Shown here one piece after another: positions 44,003 through 54,140 of a stretch of 64,000 nt of DNA (positions are counted from its first letter, which is position 1; each line of letters starts with the position of its first letter). The notes under the pieces are model-generated. The model ran no database searches. It saw only the letters and a program-made list of their open reading frames with translations, and had not been told where the DNA came from. Position numbers and translations under genes: made by a program. This stretch comes from Enterococcus villorum (GTDB taxonomy: Bacteria > Bacillota > Bacilli > Lactobacillales > Enterococcaceae), in assembly GCF_007990225.1 (NCBI RefSeq), contig NZ_BJWF01000003.1, forward strand, positions 112,762 to 176,761, written 5' to 3'.

Positions 44003-44522
44003 AAGCTGATTGGCTAATTGATCCGATGAGTTGGTTTTCTTTTTTTACTCGCATATAAAGACAAATACTATAAGGAATAATCAATACTTCTAAAGTGGTA
44101 GATGCATGGAATAAAAGGCTAACACCTAATAGTTCAGGAATAATATTCAAAAAATAATTTGGGTGTTTCACATATGTAAATAACCAGTGATTGTTTAATT
44201 GATGATTTTCTTCAAATATTAGTTTGACTGTCCAATACTTTCCTAATAAACGCATGACCCAGATTAACATAATAAAAGAAAATAGAATCAGAACAAGTCC
44301 CAAAAAACTAGATGAATCAAACGTTACTTTACGAACAATTCCTTCAAAGAAAGCTGAAAAATAAAACAGAGTATGTAGGATAGCTAGCCATTTAGTCGTG
44401 AATTGTCCATATTCAACAGCTCCTGCGTTTAACAGTGCTTTTGCATGTACACTTGAAATTTTTAAGACATACAATCTTATTATAGCAATCACTAGAAATA
44501 AGAAAAATAATATACCGCTCAC
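44001..44522 (-). CDS. Isoprenylcysteine carboxyl methyltransferase (ICMT)-like membrane protein
   Basis: 173 aa, four to five membrane helices. The SAM-binding motif of the ICMT/PEMT fold is visible: KYWTVKLIF, YVKHPNYFLNIIPELLG (about 115-131) and the late YMRVKKENQLI. Bacterial members such as YpbQ have other acceptors. The start is a GTG at 44522 with GGAGGGG upstream. Confidence 0.8.
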   Translation of the reverse strand: MSGILFFLFLVIAIIRLYVLKISSVHAKALLNAGAVEYGQFTTKWLAILHTLFYFSAFFEGIVRKVTFDSSSFLGLVLILFSFIMLIWVMRLLGKYWTVKLIFEENHQLNNHWLFTYVKHPNYFLNIIPELLGVSLLFHASTTLEVLIIPYSICLYMRVKKENQLIGSISQSA

Positions 44523-44686
44523 TTCTTCCCCTCCTTTCTATTGCTTATTGTATATTGAAAACTGGTGTTATCATAGAGATATTTTTTTTAAATAAATCAA
44601 ACTATTTGTAAAAATAATCAAAGGGATAAAAAAGGAGAAAACGCATTACAACATTTTCTCCTCATTCCTATTGGTTTTATTTATCT

Positions 44687-46126
44687 TTAACTTTCACTAA
44701 CAAATTTAGCCGCTTGCTGACCAGCTTGGCGTCCAAAAATAATGATTTCAGCAACTGAATTGCCACCAATACGATTATCTCCGTGCAGTCCTCCAGTGAC
44801 TTCACCTGCAGCATACAAGCCGGTAATTGCTTGATTTTCTTTATTTAATACTTCTGTTTTTGTATTAACTTTCACCCCACCCATTGTATAGTGGATACCT
44901 GGTGCGATTTTGATGGCATAATATTTTGCTTTTGAAAGATCGTTTTCCATCGCTGTCGTACGTTGAAACTGCTCATCTTTTTGTGCGGCCACTGCTTGAT
45001 TCCAAGTTTCAAGTGTTTGCGTCAGTGCTTCTTGAGGAAGAGCCACTTTTTCAGCTAATTCTGCTACACTCTCACCAGAAACCACGTAGCCTTTTTGTTC
45101 GTAAAAATCAATCGCTTTTGCTCGATCTCTCACCCCTTGATCAAAGATCAAATAAGCTGATTTTTCTGGTAAAGCAGTAATCGCAGCAGATACTTTATCC
45201 CTTGTATCTAGCTCATTTACAAAGCGCTTTCCTTCTTGATTTACCAAAATAGCACCTTCACCACGTACTGCTTCACCGATCAATACTCCTTCATCTTGTT
45301 GCACTGTAGGATGGATCTGGATTTTATCCATATCAACGATTTGTCCACCTAATTTTTCAATCATCGTAATACCGTCACCTGTTGAACCAGATTGATTCGT
45401 CGTTACATAGCCTTCTAAATCAGGGCGATATTTTTTGATGAATGATTCACTCGCTCCATAGCCACCTGATGTCACAACAATCGCTTTTCCTGTGATCGCT
45501 TTTGGTTCTTCTCCTTGGACTTTTATAGTCACTTCATTGACTTTGCCGTCATTTTCTTTGATGTCAGTCACTTCTGTGTTGACAAAAACAGGAATATTTC
45601 GTTCATGGACATTTTTTAATAACCCATCTACCAAATAGCCACCAATCGCTGAACCATCAGAAGGACGATGCGTTCTTTTTTCACTCATCCCACCCGTAAT
45701 CGTTAAATTATCTAATGTGATTCCATTTTGATCTAACCAATCAATTGCCTCAGCTGAATGATCCACAAAGTAACGAAGTAATTCTTGATCGTTGGTACCT
45801 CCGCCTCCTTTTAAGGTTTCTTCATAAAAGGCATCATTTGAATCTTTAATACCATTTTCTTTTTGGAATTTTGTTTCTGAAGCATTCATGCCACTTGAAG
45901 ATTTTAATGTATTTCCACCTGCACCAACAATAATAATATCGTAAGAATCTTTCATCTCAGCTGGATTCGTGTAAGTTTGTTCAGAAGCGCCAGAAGATAC
46001 TTCTGTTTTTTCTGATGATTTTGTACTAGTAGCAGTCGTTTTTTCATTTGTCTCTGTCCCCGTACCACAGGCCCCCATAATAAACACCGATGTAAAAACA
46101 AATAAACTTTTTACTATTTTTTTCAT
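44687..46126 (-). pseudogene. Extracellular fumarate-reductase-like flavoprotein with FAD-motif deletion
   Basis: 479 aa lipoprotein: signal peptide with lipobox IMGACG (Cys20), an S/T/K-rich linker, then a flavocytochrome c/urocanate-fumarate reductase domain (KSSSGMNASETKF, THRPSDGSAIGG, RGEGAILVNQEGKRF, GGNSVAEIIIFG). In the family, the N-terminal FAD motif runs from VGxGGAGM through a helix and strand to a second GG before NTLKSS. Here DIIIVGAGG joins directly to NTLKSSSG, so about 27 residues of the FAD-binding beta-alpha-beta unit are missing. The frame is kept, but FAD binding is probably lost. I call it a decayed gene; it may still be expressed. Confidence 0.7.
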
Positions 46127-46294
46127 TATTTCCTCCTAAAATTTATTCTTCTTTTTTATTTTAAGTGAAAAAATTCACAATCTCAACCATTATTTTAATT
46201 TTTAACAATTCTTTTTTATTCTACTCTTTTTCTATTAATTTTTTTTGCAAACGCCACCTTCTTTCTTAAAACCATGATTAGTACAAAAAATTTT

Positions 46295-46322
46295 GGCTCA
46301 AGCTAGTTACCTAGTATAATCT
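46295..46322 (+). promoter_or_regulatory. Promoter of the 273-aa membrane protein gene
   Basis: TTGGCT (46295-46300) and TATAAT (46317-46322) are 16 bp apart, about 25 bp upstream of the ATG, which has AAAGGAG ahead. Confidence 0.6.
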
Positions 46323-46347
46323 TAACTATAGATAAAGGAGTTATTTT

Positions 46348-47169
46348 ATGAATTATATGAAAAGATTTTTTATGAATGGAACAAAAACTGCTGAAAGGAT
46401 TACTCATGCTTTTTATATCCTCTTACGTGTCATTGTTACAGTCTTATTGATTGACCAAATAATCCAGCGAAATGTAGGAAATATCTTTCTTTTATTACTA
46501 ACATTAGTTTTATTTGAAATCCCCTATCTTTTAGAAAAAGTGTTTAAAATCGAAATACCGAATATGTTGGAAGTCATTATTATTTCTTTTATTTTTAGTT
46601 CAACAGTTTTAGGAGAATTAAGTGACTTTTATGGATATTTCTCCATGTGGGACACGGTACTTCATGGGCTAAGTGGCTTTTTAGCAGGTGGCGTTGGCTT
46701 TTCTCTTGTCTATTTGCTTAACAAAAATACAAAAACGATGAACCTCACCCCTTTACTTCTTGCAATCGTCTCTTTTTGTTTTTCGATGACAGTCGGTGTC
46801 ATGTGGGAATTTGTTGAATTTTCAGCGGATCATTTATTTCAACTTGATATGCAAAAAGATAGCCTTGTCCAACAAATCAATAGTGTTAAGTTAAGTGAAG
46901 ACGGCAACACTGTCTATTCCATTAAAGATATTGAAAAAACTATTGTGGAATATAAAAATCCAGATGGCAATATAGAGAAATATACAATTACTGGTGGCTA
47001 CTTAGATATAGGAATTATTGATACGATGAAAGATTTATTTGTCAACTTCATTGGTGCTTTAACTTTTAGCATATTTGGCTATTTATACAGTCAAAATCAT
47101 TATAGAAAATTTACCTTCATCCGCAACTTTATTCCTCGAAGAAAAAGAGAACGTCGCCAACAAAAATAA
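46348..47169 (+). CDS. Conserved polytopic membrane protein
   Basis: 273 aa with about seven hydrophobic segments. The conserved-looking core is FYGYFSMWDTVLHGLSGFLAGGVG (about 94-117) and VGVMWEFVEFSADHLF, with polar residues (D, H, E) inside helices. An extracytoplasmic loop of about 55 residues follows, then a last helix and a very basic tail (RRKRERRQQK). I do not recognise a function. Confidence 0.75.
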   Translation: MNYMKRFFMNGTKTAERITHAFYILLRVIVTVLLIDQIIQRNVGNIFLLLLTLVLFEIPYLLEKVFKIEIPNMLEVIIISFIFSSTVLGELSDFYGYFSMWDTVLHGLSGFLAGGVGFSLVYLLNKNTKTMNLTPLLLAIVSFCFSMTVGVMWEFVEFSADHLFQLDMQKDSLVQQINSVKLSEDGNTVYSIKDIEKTIVEYKNPDGNIEKYTITGGYLDIGIIDTMKDLFVNFIGALTFSIFGYLYSQNHYRKFTFIRNFIPRRKRERRQQK

Positions 47170-47538
47170 AGGGCTCTTCTGATCGGTAAAGTTAAAACAA
47201 ACTATTGCTACTAAAACTTGGGAATCTACCTACAAAAACTAGAGACTGTAACAATCATCAGAAAAAACTAATGATTGTTACAGTCTTTAATTAGTTAAAG
47301 TTAGATTTGCGATTACAGACTAATGCCGAGAATATCCTTTCAATTTAGCGTAAGAGGTATCGTACGATTGTAGGTTGTTCAAAGTAACCCAAAAAGCAAG
47401 GATTCCTTGCTTAAAATCTATATTTCCCTCTAGAAATTTCAATACATAAAGTATTTTCTAATGATCAGGAGAAGTGACATCGGTTCAAACGAAAAATAAA
47501 AAAAACGAATAGTGGCTTCATTTAAACTTTAATAACAT
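47170..47538. other. Intergenic region with one terminator
   Basis: After the terminator at 47243-47290 there is about 250 bases of AT-rich sequence in which I see no gene. Confidence 0.4.
47243..47290 (+). terminator. Terminator of the membrane protein gene
   Basis: AGACTGTAACAATCAT / ATGATTGTTACAGTCT, 16 bp, perfect, loop of 12 nt, followed by TTAATT. Confidence 0.8.
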
Positions 47539-47585
47539 AAAAAACAACAAGAAAAACAAATCATTCGCTTTTCTTGTTGTTTTTT
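47539..47585 (-). terminator. Terminator overlapping the GNAT gene end
   Basis: AAAACAACAAGAAAA / TTTTCTTGTTGTTTT. One arm is the last codons of the GNAT gene (KNNKK), so termination is built into the coding end. Confidence 0.8.
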
Positions 47586-48145
47586 AGTTGTTCTAATACT
47601 TTCATTGCTAAAGGATAATCTTTATTTTCACTGCCATCAAAGTTTTCAGGGAGAATGGAAAACCCTAATTTTTGATAAAGCTTGATGGCCGGATAGCTCC
47701 AAGTCTGTGTGTGCAAATAAATGGGTCCATGAGTTTCAAGTTCTTGAAATCGACGCAATACTTCAACAGTTAAAGCTCTAGCAATACCTTTACCTTGATG
47801 CTCAGGCATTACAGCCAACCAATGAAAAAGTGGATAGCATCCATCTTTACGTTGTTTATACCAAGCCGTTCCCGTTGCAATCTTTTTCCCAGATTCAGTG
47901 ACAACAAATAGCATCCGTTGTTGAAGTTGGTCTTGATAGGGTAAAAAGACACGTTGAAAATAAGTCATTCCTTCTTCTTTCGTTTCAAATTCTCCTACAG
48001 ACACTTCAATTTGAGCCCAACTTCTTTCATCTCCCAAAGTATAGCATTCAAAATGATACCCATCAGGCAAAGAAACGTTAGGTAGTATTCCACCGATCGG
48101 ACGTGACATCCAAATTTCAGCATAAGGGATATGCTTATCTAACAT
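47561..48145 (-). CDS. GNAT family N-acetyltransferase
   Basis: 194 aa. The acetyl-CoA motif A is HWLAVMPEHQGKGIARALTVEVL (Q-x-x-G-x-G/A), followed by QTWSYPAIKLYQKLGFSI. The substrate is unknown. AAAGGA lies ahead of the ATG. Confidence 0.88.
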   Translation of the reverse strand: MLDKHIPYAEIWMSRPIGGILPNVSLPDGYHFECYTLGDERSWAQIEVSVGEFETKEEGMTYFQRVFLPYQDQLQQRMLFVVTESGKKIATGTAWYKQRKDGCYPLFHWLAVMPEHQGKGIARALTVEVLRRFQELETHGPIYLHTQTWSYPAIKLYQKLGFSILPENFDGSENKDYPLAMKVLEQLKNNKKSE

Positions 48146-48261
48146 ATTTTAGATTCCTTTCTAAAGATGTTATTCTTCCAACCTATTACCTAATCAACTA
48201 TCTGATAATAAATTCGCCATTTAATCCATGTGTCTAACTAGCTAAGCCCTTCTGACGAACG

Positions 48262-49182
48262 TTAATTTTTCACATCTACTGCTTGTTCTTCGCCAATGAT
48301 TCGCACTTCTGTTTCCAAACATACGTCAAATGTTTCTTTGATTACTTCTTGGATATGGGCAATCAATTCTATATAATCCGTTGCTGTCGCATGATCAATG
48401 TTTACGATAAAACCTGCATGTTTTTCAGAAATTTGTGCGCCGCCCCACTTCAATCCTTGCAAACCAGCTTGTTGAATCAATTGACCAGTGAAATGCCCAA
48501 CTGGACGTTTAAAAACACTTCCACAAGAAGGATACTCTAATGGTTGTTTTGATTGTCTTAATTCAGTCAGTTCTTCCATACGTCTTTTAACTATTTCTTG
48601 ATCACCAGCCGTTAATTGAAAACGTGCTTCTAAAATAATTGCATTCATTTCTTGCACTTTACTATGACGATAAGAAAAAGCCATTTCTTCATTGGTTAGA
48701 GTTTTTAATGTACCATCTTCTAATAAAACATCGACTTCAGCTAATACATCTTTCACTTCTCCGCCGTAAGCCCCTGCATTCATATAGACAGCCCCGCCGA
48801 TACTACCAGGAATCCCACACGCAAACTCAAAACCAGTTAAAGAAGCCTCTAATGCTGCGTAGGTCGTATCAATTAATTTAGCCCCTGCTTTTGCAATCAC
48901 CGTTGTACCTTCTACTCGAATTTGGTTCATCTCAGTCAACATGATGACCATGCCACGAATCCCACCGTCTTGAACAATTAAGTTACTTGCATTTCCTAAC
49001 ACTATCCAAGGAATTTCATTTTTTCTACAATAATCCACAACTTCTTTTACTTCTTCTTGAGATTTTGGAAAAACAAGAACATCCGCTGGACCACCTGTCT
49101 TTGTAAATGTATAATTCATCAATGGTTCATCAAACAACAGATACATTTCTGGTAAATTCTTCACTAAGTTTTCTTTATTCAC
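48262..49182 (-). CDS. murB: UDP-N-acetylenolpyruvoylglucosamine reductase
   Basis: 306 aa flavoenzyme of peptidoglycan synthesis. FAD motif [25 protein letters not shown] (about 112-136), catalytic [11 protein letters not shown] (Ser proton donor) and [12 protein letters not shown]. This is the type IIa short form. The start is a GTG at 49182; AAAGGA lies about 10 nt upstream. Confidence 0.95.
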   Translation of the reverse strand: MNKENLVKNLPEMYLLFDEPLMNYTFTKTGGPADVLVFPKSQEEVKEVVDYCRKNEIPWIVLGNASNLIVQDGGIRGMVIMLTEMNQIRVEGTTVIAKAGAKLIDTTYAALEASLTGFEFACGIPGSIGGAVYMNAGAYGGEVKDVLAEVDVLLEDGTLKTLTNEEMAFSYRHSKVQEMNAIILEARFQLTAGDQEIVKRRMEELTELRQSKQPLEYPSCGSVFKRPVGHFTGQLIQQAGLQGLKWGGAQISEKHAGFIVNIDHATATDYIELIAHIQEVIKETFDVCLETEVRIIGEEQAVDVKN

Positions 49183-49252
49183 TGAGGATTTTCCTTTCTA
49201 TATCAAACATCCTCATTATTCTATCATGCTTAAAACAAACTTACCAGTTTCC

Positions 49253-50173
49253 TTACATTTGTTGTCTCATATGTTTGATCAGCATTTCTTCACAAAGCGC
49301 ATGACTTTGAACAATCTGTTGTTGTTTTAAAGCATTTAGATCAGGTTTTTCTTTTTTTATTTCCGTCAAAAAGGCTTGAATCATTGGCTCAAATCCCCGT
49401 TTTACCAACGTGTTTTCCCAATCACCAAATGTTTCTATCTTTAGTTCAGGCGCTTGTTGGATAGTTAATTCTGTTAGTTCAGAAACTTCATAAATACCAT
49501 TTCTACTCGTTATCTGGTATCGTTCCGTATTGGCACCACTAGCTAAATCCATCGTTAATATGGCTGTTTGATGAGCTGTTTCTAACTGTAAAATAGCAAA
49601 ATCTAAATATTCTTTTGTTTCACGAATTTGATAATTTGTACGAAGGATCGGTTCATCTAAAAGATAGACCGCCGTATCAATCAAATGTAAGAAGAGATCA
49701 TAGATGACAAATTCTGTTGTTTCTTGAGCAGCCACTCGATTTTTTTGTAACTGGATCAATCGCTTATCAGGTACTTTCTTTAAACGGTCAACCATGGGTG
49801 CAAATCGTCGATTAAATCCGACCATTAAAATGACTTGGTTTTTGTCTGCTAACTCTTGTAGTTCTCTTACTTCATTAAGATTGACGGATAAGGGCTTATC
49901 AATATAAACATGAATATGGTTTTCAAGACATTTTTTTGCCAATGTATAATGTACTTTTGTTGCAGCATGAATCATGCAAGCTTCGATATTTTGTGCTAAC
50001 AATTCATCGAGCGTTTCATAAAGATGGTTAAACCCATACATTGCATGAATCCTCTTTTTTGTTTCTTTATTTCTTGTAGCAAAATAAAAATCAACAATTC
50101 CTTGATTTTTTGCATAGGTAGGTAGATACGCTTTTTCCGCAATATTGCCTACACCAATCACACCGATCTTCAT
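49253..50173 (-). CDS. Gfo/Idh/MocA family oxidoreductase
   Basis: 306 aa. N-terminal Rossmann motif IGVIGVGNIAEKAYLPTYAK and the conserved YIDKPLSVNL (E/D-K-P signature, about 95-104), then the C-terminal substrate domain. NAD(P)-dependent oxidation of a sugar or inositol-like compound is likely. The start is the ATG at 50173, with GGGGGA upstream. It is divergent from exoA. Confidence 0.9.
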   Translation of the reverse strand: MKIGVIGVGNIAEKAYLPTYAKNQGIVDFYFATRNKETKKRIHAMYGFNHLYETLDELLAQNIEACMIHAATKVHYTLAKKCLENHIHVYIDKPLSVNLNEVRELQELADKNQVILMVGFNRRFAPMVDRLKKVPDKRLIQLQKNRVAAQETTEFVIYDLFLHLIDTAVYLLDEPILRTNYQIRETKEYLDFAILQLETAHQTAILTMDLASGANTERYQITSRNGIYEVSELTELTIQQAPELKIETFGDWENTLVKRGFEPMIQAFLTEIKKEKPDLNALKQQQIVQSHALCEEMLIKHMRQQM

Positions 50174-50288
50174 TTTCTTTCCCCCTATCAATTATTTACT
50201 CTTATCTTACACTATTTTTAAAGAAAATAAGGTACAATATAATCGCAAGTATTCATACAAAGAAGAAAAAGGAAGGGTGCGTGTTTGT

Positions 50289-51041
50289 TTGAAATTTATT
50301 TCATGGAATGTCAATGGGTTTCGTGCCATTGTGAATAAAAATTTTTTAGAAGTCTTTAATGAATTGGATGCAGATTTTTTTTGCCTGCAAGAAACGAAAT
50401 TACAAGCTGGACAAATTGAATTAGATTTACCTGGATATCATCAATATTGGAATTATGCCCAAAGAAAGGGGTATTCTGGTACAGCAATTTTTGCCAAAGA
50501 ACCCGCCTTGAACGTCTCTTATGGCATGGGAATTGATCTCCATGATCAAGAAGGCCGTTTGATTACACTAGAGTATCCTGCATTCTTTTTAGTTACTTGT
50601 TACACACCTAACTCTCAAAATGAATTAAAACGATTGGATTATCGATTGCAATGGGAAGAGGCCTTTTACCGTTATCTAGAGGAATTAAAAAAACAAAAAC
50701 CAGTGATCGTTTGTGGAGACTTGAATGTGGCACACCAAGAAATTGATTTAAAAAATTGGAAAACGAATCAAAAAAATGCAGGCTTTACTATAGAAGAAAG
50801 AGAAGCGTTCTCACATTTACTAAGTAATGGTTTTATTGATACTTTCCGCTACTTCTATCCTGAACAAGAAGGTGTTTATTCATGGTGGAGTTATCGCTTC
50901 AATGCACGTAAGAATAATGCTGGCTGGCGTATTGATTATTTCTTGACTAGTGAAGAATTGAAGCCGCAATTGATGGATGCAAAAATTCACACTACAATCA
51001 TGGGCAGTGACCATTGTCCAGTGGAGCTAGATTTGAAATAA
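50289..51041 (+). CDS. exoA: Exodeoxyribonuclease III (AP endonuclease)
   Basis: 250 aa, ExoIII/ExoA of base-excision repair. FISWNVNGFRA, the metal-binding Glu in FCLQETKLQ, YSGTAIFAK, VCGDLNVAHQEIDLKN, and the catalytic IMGSDHCPVEL at the C-terminus. The start is placed at a TTG (50289) that gives the standard MKFISWN N-terminus; GGAAGG is about 12 nt upstream. The open frame extends further left over the divergent promoter. Confidence 0.93.
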   Translation: MKFISWNVNGFRAIVNKNFLEVFNELDADFFCLQETKLQAGQIELDLPGYHQYWNYAQRKGYSGTAIFAKEPALNVSYGMGIDLHDQEGRLITLEYPAFFLVTCYTPNSQNELKRLDYRLQWEEAFYRYLEELKKQKPVIVCGDLNVAHQEIDLKNWKTNQKNAGFTIEEREAFSHLLSNGFIDTFRYFYPEQEGVYSWWSYRFNARKNNAGWRIDYFLTSEELKPQLMDAKIHTTIMGSDHCPVELDLK

Positions 51042-51085
51042 GGCATAGATAGCTTACGATGAAAAAACTTTTTATTAATAAAAAT

Positions 51086-51134
51086 AAGGGGGGATCTCAA
51101 TCACCTAATTGAGCTATTGCCCCTCTTGTTTTTT
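51086..51134 (+). terminator. Terminator of exoA
   Basis: CTCAAT / ATTGAG inner and GGGG / CCCC outer arms form an interrupted stem followed by CTTGTTTTTTC. It lies about 45 bases past the stop. Confidence 0.65.
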
Positions 51135-51279
51135 CTAAATCTTTTTAACCATCGGGCAAGATTATCTTTAAACTAGTCATCTATTGTCACTTTTTCTTTC
51201 ATATTTTTTACATATTTGTTCGTTATCTTTCTTTTAATTGATCGTTATGTTAATGTAGTTTTTTAAGGAGGTTATGTAG

Positions 51280-51813
51280 TTGAATTTTGTTGCAATGGAC
51301 TTTGAAACAGCAAACCACCAATCTCACAGTGCCTGATCTTTGGCATTGGTCATGGTACAAAATAGTCAAATCGTTGGTGAATATTACACACTAATCCAAC
51401 CAGAAACACCCTTTTTCTGGAAAAATATCCAGATTCATGGCATCCACCAAGAAGATGTTCGCGATGCGCCAAAATTTCCAGAAGTTTGGCAAGAAATAAA
51501 CCAGTATTTTCAAAAAAATCGGTTAGTTGTAGCTCACAATGCTGCTTTTGATAACAAAGTTTTAGCCGGATGTTTAGATTATTACAATCTACTACAGCCT
51601 AATTATTTGTCTTTATGTACCGTCAAAACCAGTCGCCGTTTATTTCCAGAAATGCCAAATCACCGTTTGAACACGGTATGTGAAAATCTAAATATTTCTT
51701 TAGCTCATCATCATGATGCACTAGAAGATAGCCGTGCATGTGCAGAAATCTTGCTTTATCAGGAAAAACACTTTGGAACAGAACCTTTGAAAAAATTGGT
51801 GACTCTAAAGTAA
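51280..51813 (+). pseudogene. DnaQ-like 3'-5' exonuclease gene with in-frame TGA
   Basis: A TTG at 51280 with AAGGAGG 8 nt upstream begins LNFVAMDFETANHQSHSA, then TGA (51334-51336), then SLALVMVQNSQIVGEYYTLI in the same frame, to a stop at 51813. ExoI motif (DFET), ExoII (VVAHNAAFDNKVL) and ExoIII (HHDALEDSRACAEI) are those of the DEDDh exonuclease family. The lost residue is a cysteine in close relatives (A-C-S-L-G). Restart after the TGA would lack the catalytic DFE motif. One base change, or a sequencing error, explains the break. Confidence 0.8.
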
Positions 51814-51870
51814 CGTGTTCAATTATTTCACTTCATTTTTATGAAATAATTGATAAATGGACTAGAAATA

Positions 51871-51918
51871 ATAAGACGAAAGTTTGCCTAACTTTGACAA
51901 ACTTTCGTCTTATTTTTT
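51871..51918 (+). terminator. Terminator after the broken exonuclease gene
   Basis: ATAAGACGAAAGTTTG / CAAACTTTCGTCTTAT, perfect 16 bp, followed by TTTTTT. Confidence 0.9.
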
Positions 51919-51981
51919 ACAGTACTCTTGTCGTCACTATTTAGAATGAAATTCTATCTCTAGGCCTTTATTGTCTATCCA

Positions 51982-52503
51982 TCAAAGTAGCAAACTCATT
52001 TTATAGACATCTAAAAATTCACCAGTTTCTTTTCTAGCGCCTCTTTTCATGGTGGCTTCAATTTGAAAGCCCATTTTTTGGTAAAGGTGAACCGCACGTT
52101 CGTTTCGGGATTGGACATCTAGCTCTAACCTAAAAAAAACGCCATTTTCTTTAGCCCAAATTAAGAGTTCCTCTAACATCATGGTTCCTATCCCTATTCC
52201 CCAATAATCTTTTAAAATACTTATCCCTACTTCTCCTATATGAGAGACTCGCATTTGTTCTTGGGCTTTGACAGATAAAACACCAATTATTTTTTTATCC
52301 ATACTAGCAACCAGTAAAAGATTGTTTATACTCTTTTTCAAATAGTCGATTTCTATTGCTAAGGCTTCAGTTGATAAGTTTAAATCCTGTTCATCAATCA
52401 CTAAAAAATCGGTTTCTCTATCCGCTTGTTGCATCATAGCTAATAGTTCACTGGCATCTTTAGATTCAGCTTCTCGAATGATTAATGTTACTTCTTCACT
52501 CAT
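51982..52503 (-). CDS. GNAT family N-acetyltransferase
   Basis: 173 aa. The acetyl-CoA site is VGISILKDYWGIGIGTMMLEELL, then LDVQSRNERAVHLYQKMGF. It resembles SpeG/RimJ-type or Pat-like acetyltransferases, but no substrate can be assigned. Its start overlaps the tsaE stop by 8 nt, so the two are coupled. Confidence 0.88.
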   Translation of the reverse strand: MSEEVTLIIREAESKDASELLAMMQQADRETDFLVIDEQDLNLSTEALAIEIDYLKKSINNLLLVASMDKKIIGVLSVKAQEQMRVSHIGEVGISILKDYWGIGIGTMMLEELLIWAKENGVFFRLELDVQSRNERAVHLYQKMGFQIEATMKRGARKETGEFLDVYKMSLLL

Positions 52504-52969
52504 TTATTTTACTCCATTGTTTCATAATGCGTTGCTTAAAATCTACACTTTTCTCACCATATGATTGCAATTTCACATATCTTTTCTCTAAATCTGTATC
52601 ACTTTTTTCTAAAATCAGTTCCAAATAGTCTTCTGGCAAAGTTTCTTCTAATAAATTTCCCCATTCAATAACAGATAAGCCTTCTCCTTCAAAGTATTCG
52701 TCTAATCCCAGATCAGCGCCACTTGTAGCTACACGATAAATATCCATATGATAAAGGGGTAATCTTCCCTCATTGTATTCTCGAATAATGGTATAAGTGG
52801 GACTTTTAATCATTTGATCAATCCCTAAACCGACAGCAATTCCTTTAGTTAAGGTGGTTTTTCCTGCCCCTAAATCCCCAGTTAATACTAAATTATCACC
52901 AGGTTTTGCTACTTCCCCAATCACTTTTGCTAATTCCTCTGTCTTATTTAATCCATTTAACTCAATCAT
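52496..52969 (-). CDS. tsaE: tRNA threonylcarbamoyladenosine biosynthesis ATPase TsaE
   Basis: 157 aa. P-loop LTGDLGAGKTTLTKGIA (about 31-47), Walker B-like LPLYHMDIYRV, and VIEWGNLLEETLPEDYL. It acts with TsaB and TsaD to make t6A37 in tRNAs. The ATG at 52969 is preferred, with AAGGGAG upstream. Confidence 0.93.
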   Translation of the reverse strand: MIELNGLNKTEELAKVIGEVAKPGDNLVLTGDLGAGKTTLTKGIAVGLGIDQMIKSPTYTIIREYNEGRLPLYHMDIYRVATSGADLGLDEYFEGEGLSVIEWGNLLEETLPEDYLELILEKSDTDLEKRYVKLQSYGEKSVDFKQRIMKQWSKINE

Positions 52970-53034
52970 CAAAAACGACTCCCTTAGTCTAACCTTTTTT
53001 GTCAGTATATCGTGGAAAGAAAAATTTTTAAAGC

Positions 53035-53072
53035 AAAAAAAAGATTCACGACAGTTGCCATGAATCTTTTTC
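53035..53072 (-). terminator. Terminator of pta
   Basis: AAGATTCA / TGAATCTT with a 12-nt loop is followed on the minus strand by eight T residues. It lies about 90 bases after the pta stop. Confidence 0.8.
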
Positions 53073-53159
53073 TGCTATTTAGTAACATTTAAAAGTAATT
53101 ACTCATCGATTGATTTAATCTATTTGACTGATTGAACTTATACAATTAACTTTTACAGA

Positions 53160-54140
53160 TTAATCTAATAAAGTTTGTGCAGCAGTAATAATTGCTAATT
53201 TATAAACATCTTCTTCGTTTGCGCCACGAGATAAATCAGAAACAGGTTTATTTAATCCTTGTAAAATGGGGCCAATTGCTTCAAAGTTACCGAAGCGTTG
53301 CGCAATTTTGTAGCCGATATTTCCAGATTGTAATTCTGGGAAAACGAAAACGGTCGCTTGACCAGCCACATCTGAATTAGGTGCCTTTAACTGTGCGACT
53401 GAAGGCACATAAGATGCATCAAATTGTAGTTCACCATCAATGACATATTGAGGTGCTAATTGCTTGGCAATTTTTGTTGCTTCGACTACTTTATCCACTT
53501 CTGGTGCTTTGGCAGAACCTTTTGTTGAAAAACTCATTAATGCAACTTTTGGATCAATATCGAATAATTCAGCTGTTTTTGCTGACTCTACCGCAATTTC
53601 TGCTAATTCTTGTGCATTAGGATTGACATTGATTGCGCAATCTGAGAATACATATTTTTCTTGATCTCGACCACGCACCATGATCATCGCACCACTTGTT
53701 CGGCTTACACCTGGTTTCGTTTTAATAATTTGTAAGGCAGGACGTACAGTATCTCCAGTTGAATGGATTGCGCCAGAAACCATGCCATCCGCGACACCCA
53801 TATAGGTCAGCATCGTTCCAAAGTAGTTGACATCTTTTAAGATATTTTCTGCTTGTTCCTTGGATGCCTTTCCATTACGACGTTCGACAAAAGCTTCAAC
53901 CATTTCATCCCATTTCTCATAATGATTTGGATCAATGATTGTAAAACTTGATGTTTTGATTCCACGGGCATGAGCAGCTGCTGTTATTTCTTCTTCGCTA
54001 CCAATCAAGATAGGTTCAACTAACTCTTCGGCTTTTAAGCGAGCAGCTGCTCCTAAAATTCTTGCATCTGTTGCTTCAGGAAAAACAATTTTAATACTAC
54101 GACGTACAATTTTAAATCTTAAACTATCAAACAATTCCAC
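53160..54140 (-). CDS. pta: Phosphate acetyltransferase
   Basis: 326 aa, converting acetyl-CoA and phosphate to acetyl phosphate and feeding acetate kinase for ATP. Family blocks FPEATDARILGAA, DGMVSGAIHSTGDTVRPALQ, INPNAQEL-like NVNPNAQELAEIA, and VFVFPELQSGNIGYKIAQR are present. The start is a GTG at 54138-54140 with GGAGG upstream. A weak cre-like sequence (54277-54290) lies between ung and pta; carbon control is known for pta in relatives, but the match has three mismatches. Confidence 0.95.
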   Translation of the reverse strand: MELFDSLRFKIVRRSIKIVFPEATDARILGAAARLKAEELVEPILIGSEEEITAAAHARGIKTSSFTIIDPNHYEKWDEMVEAFVERRNGKASKEQAENILKDVNYFGTMLTYMGVADGMVSGAIHSTGDTVRPALQIIKTKPGVSRTSGAMIMVRGRDQEKYVFSDCAINVNPNAQELAEIAVESAKTAELFDIDPKVALMSFSTKGSAKAPEVDKVVEATKIAKQLAPQYVIDGELQFDASYVPSVAQLKAPNSDVAGQATVFVFPELQSGNIGYKIAQRFGNFEAIGPILQGLNKPVSDLSRGANEEDVYKLAIITAAQTLLD

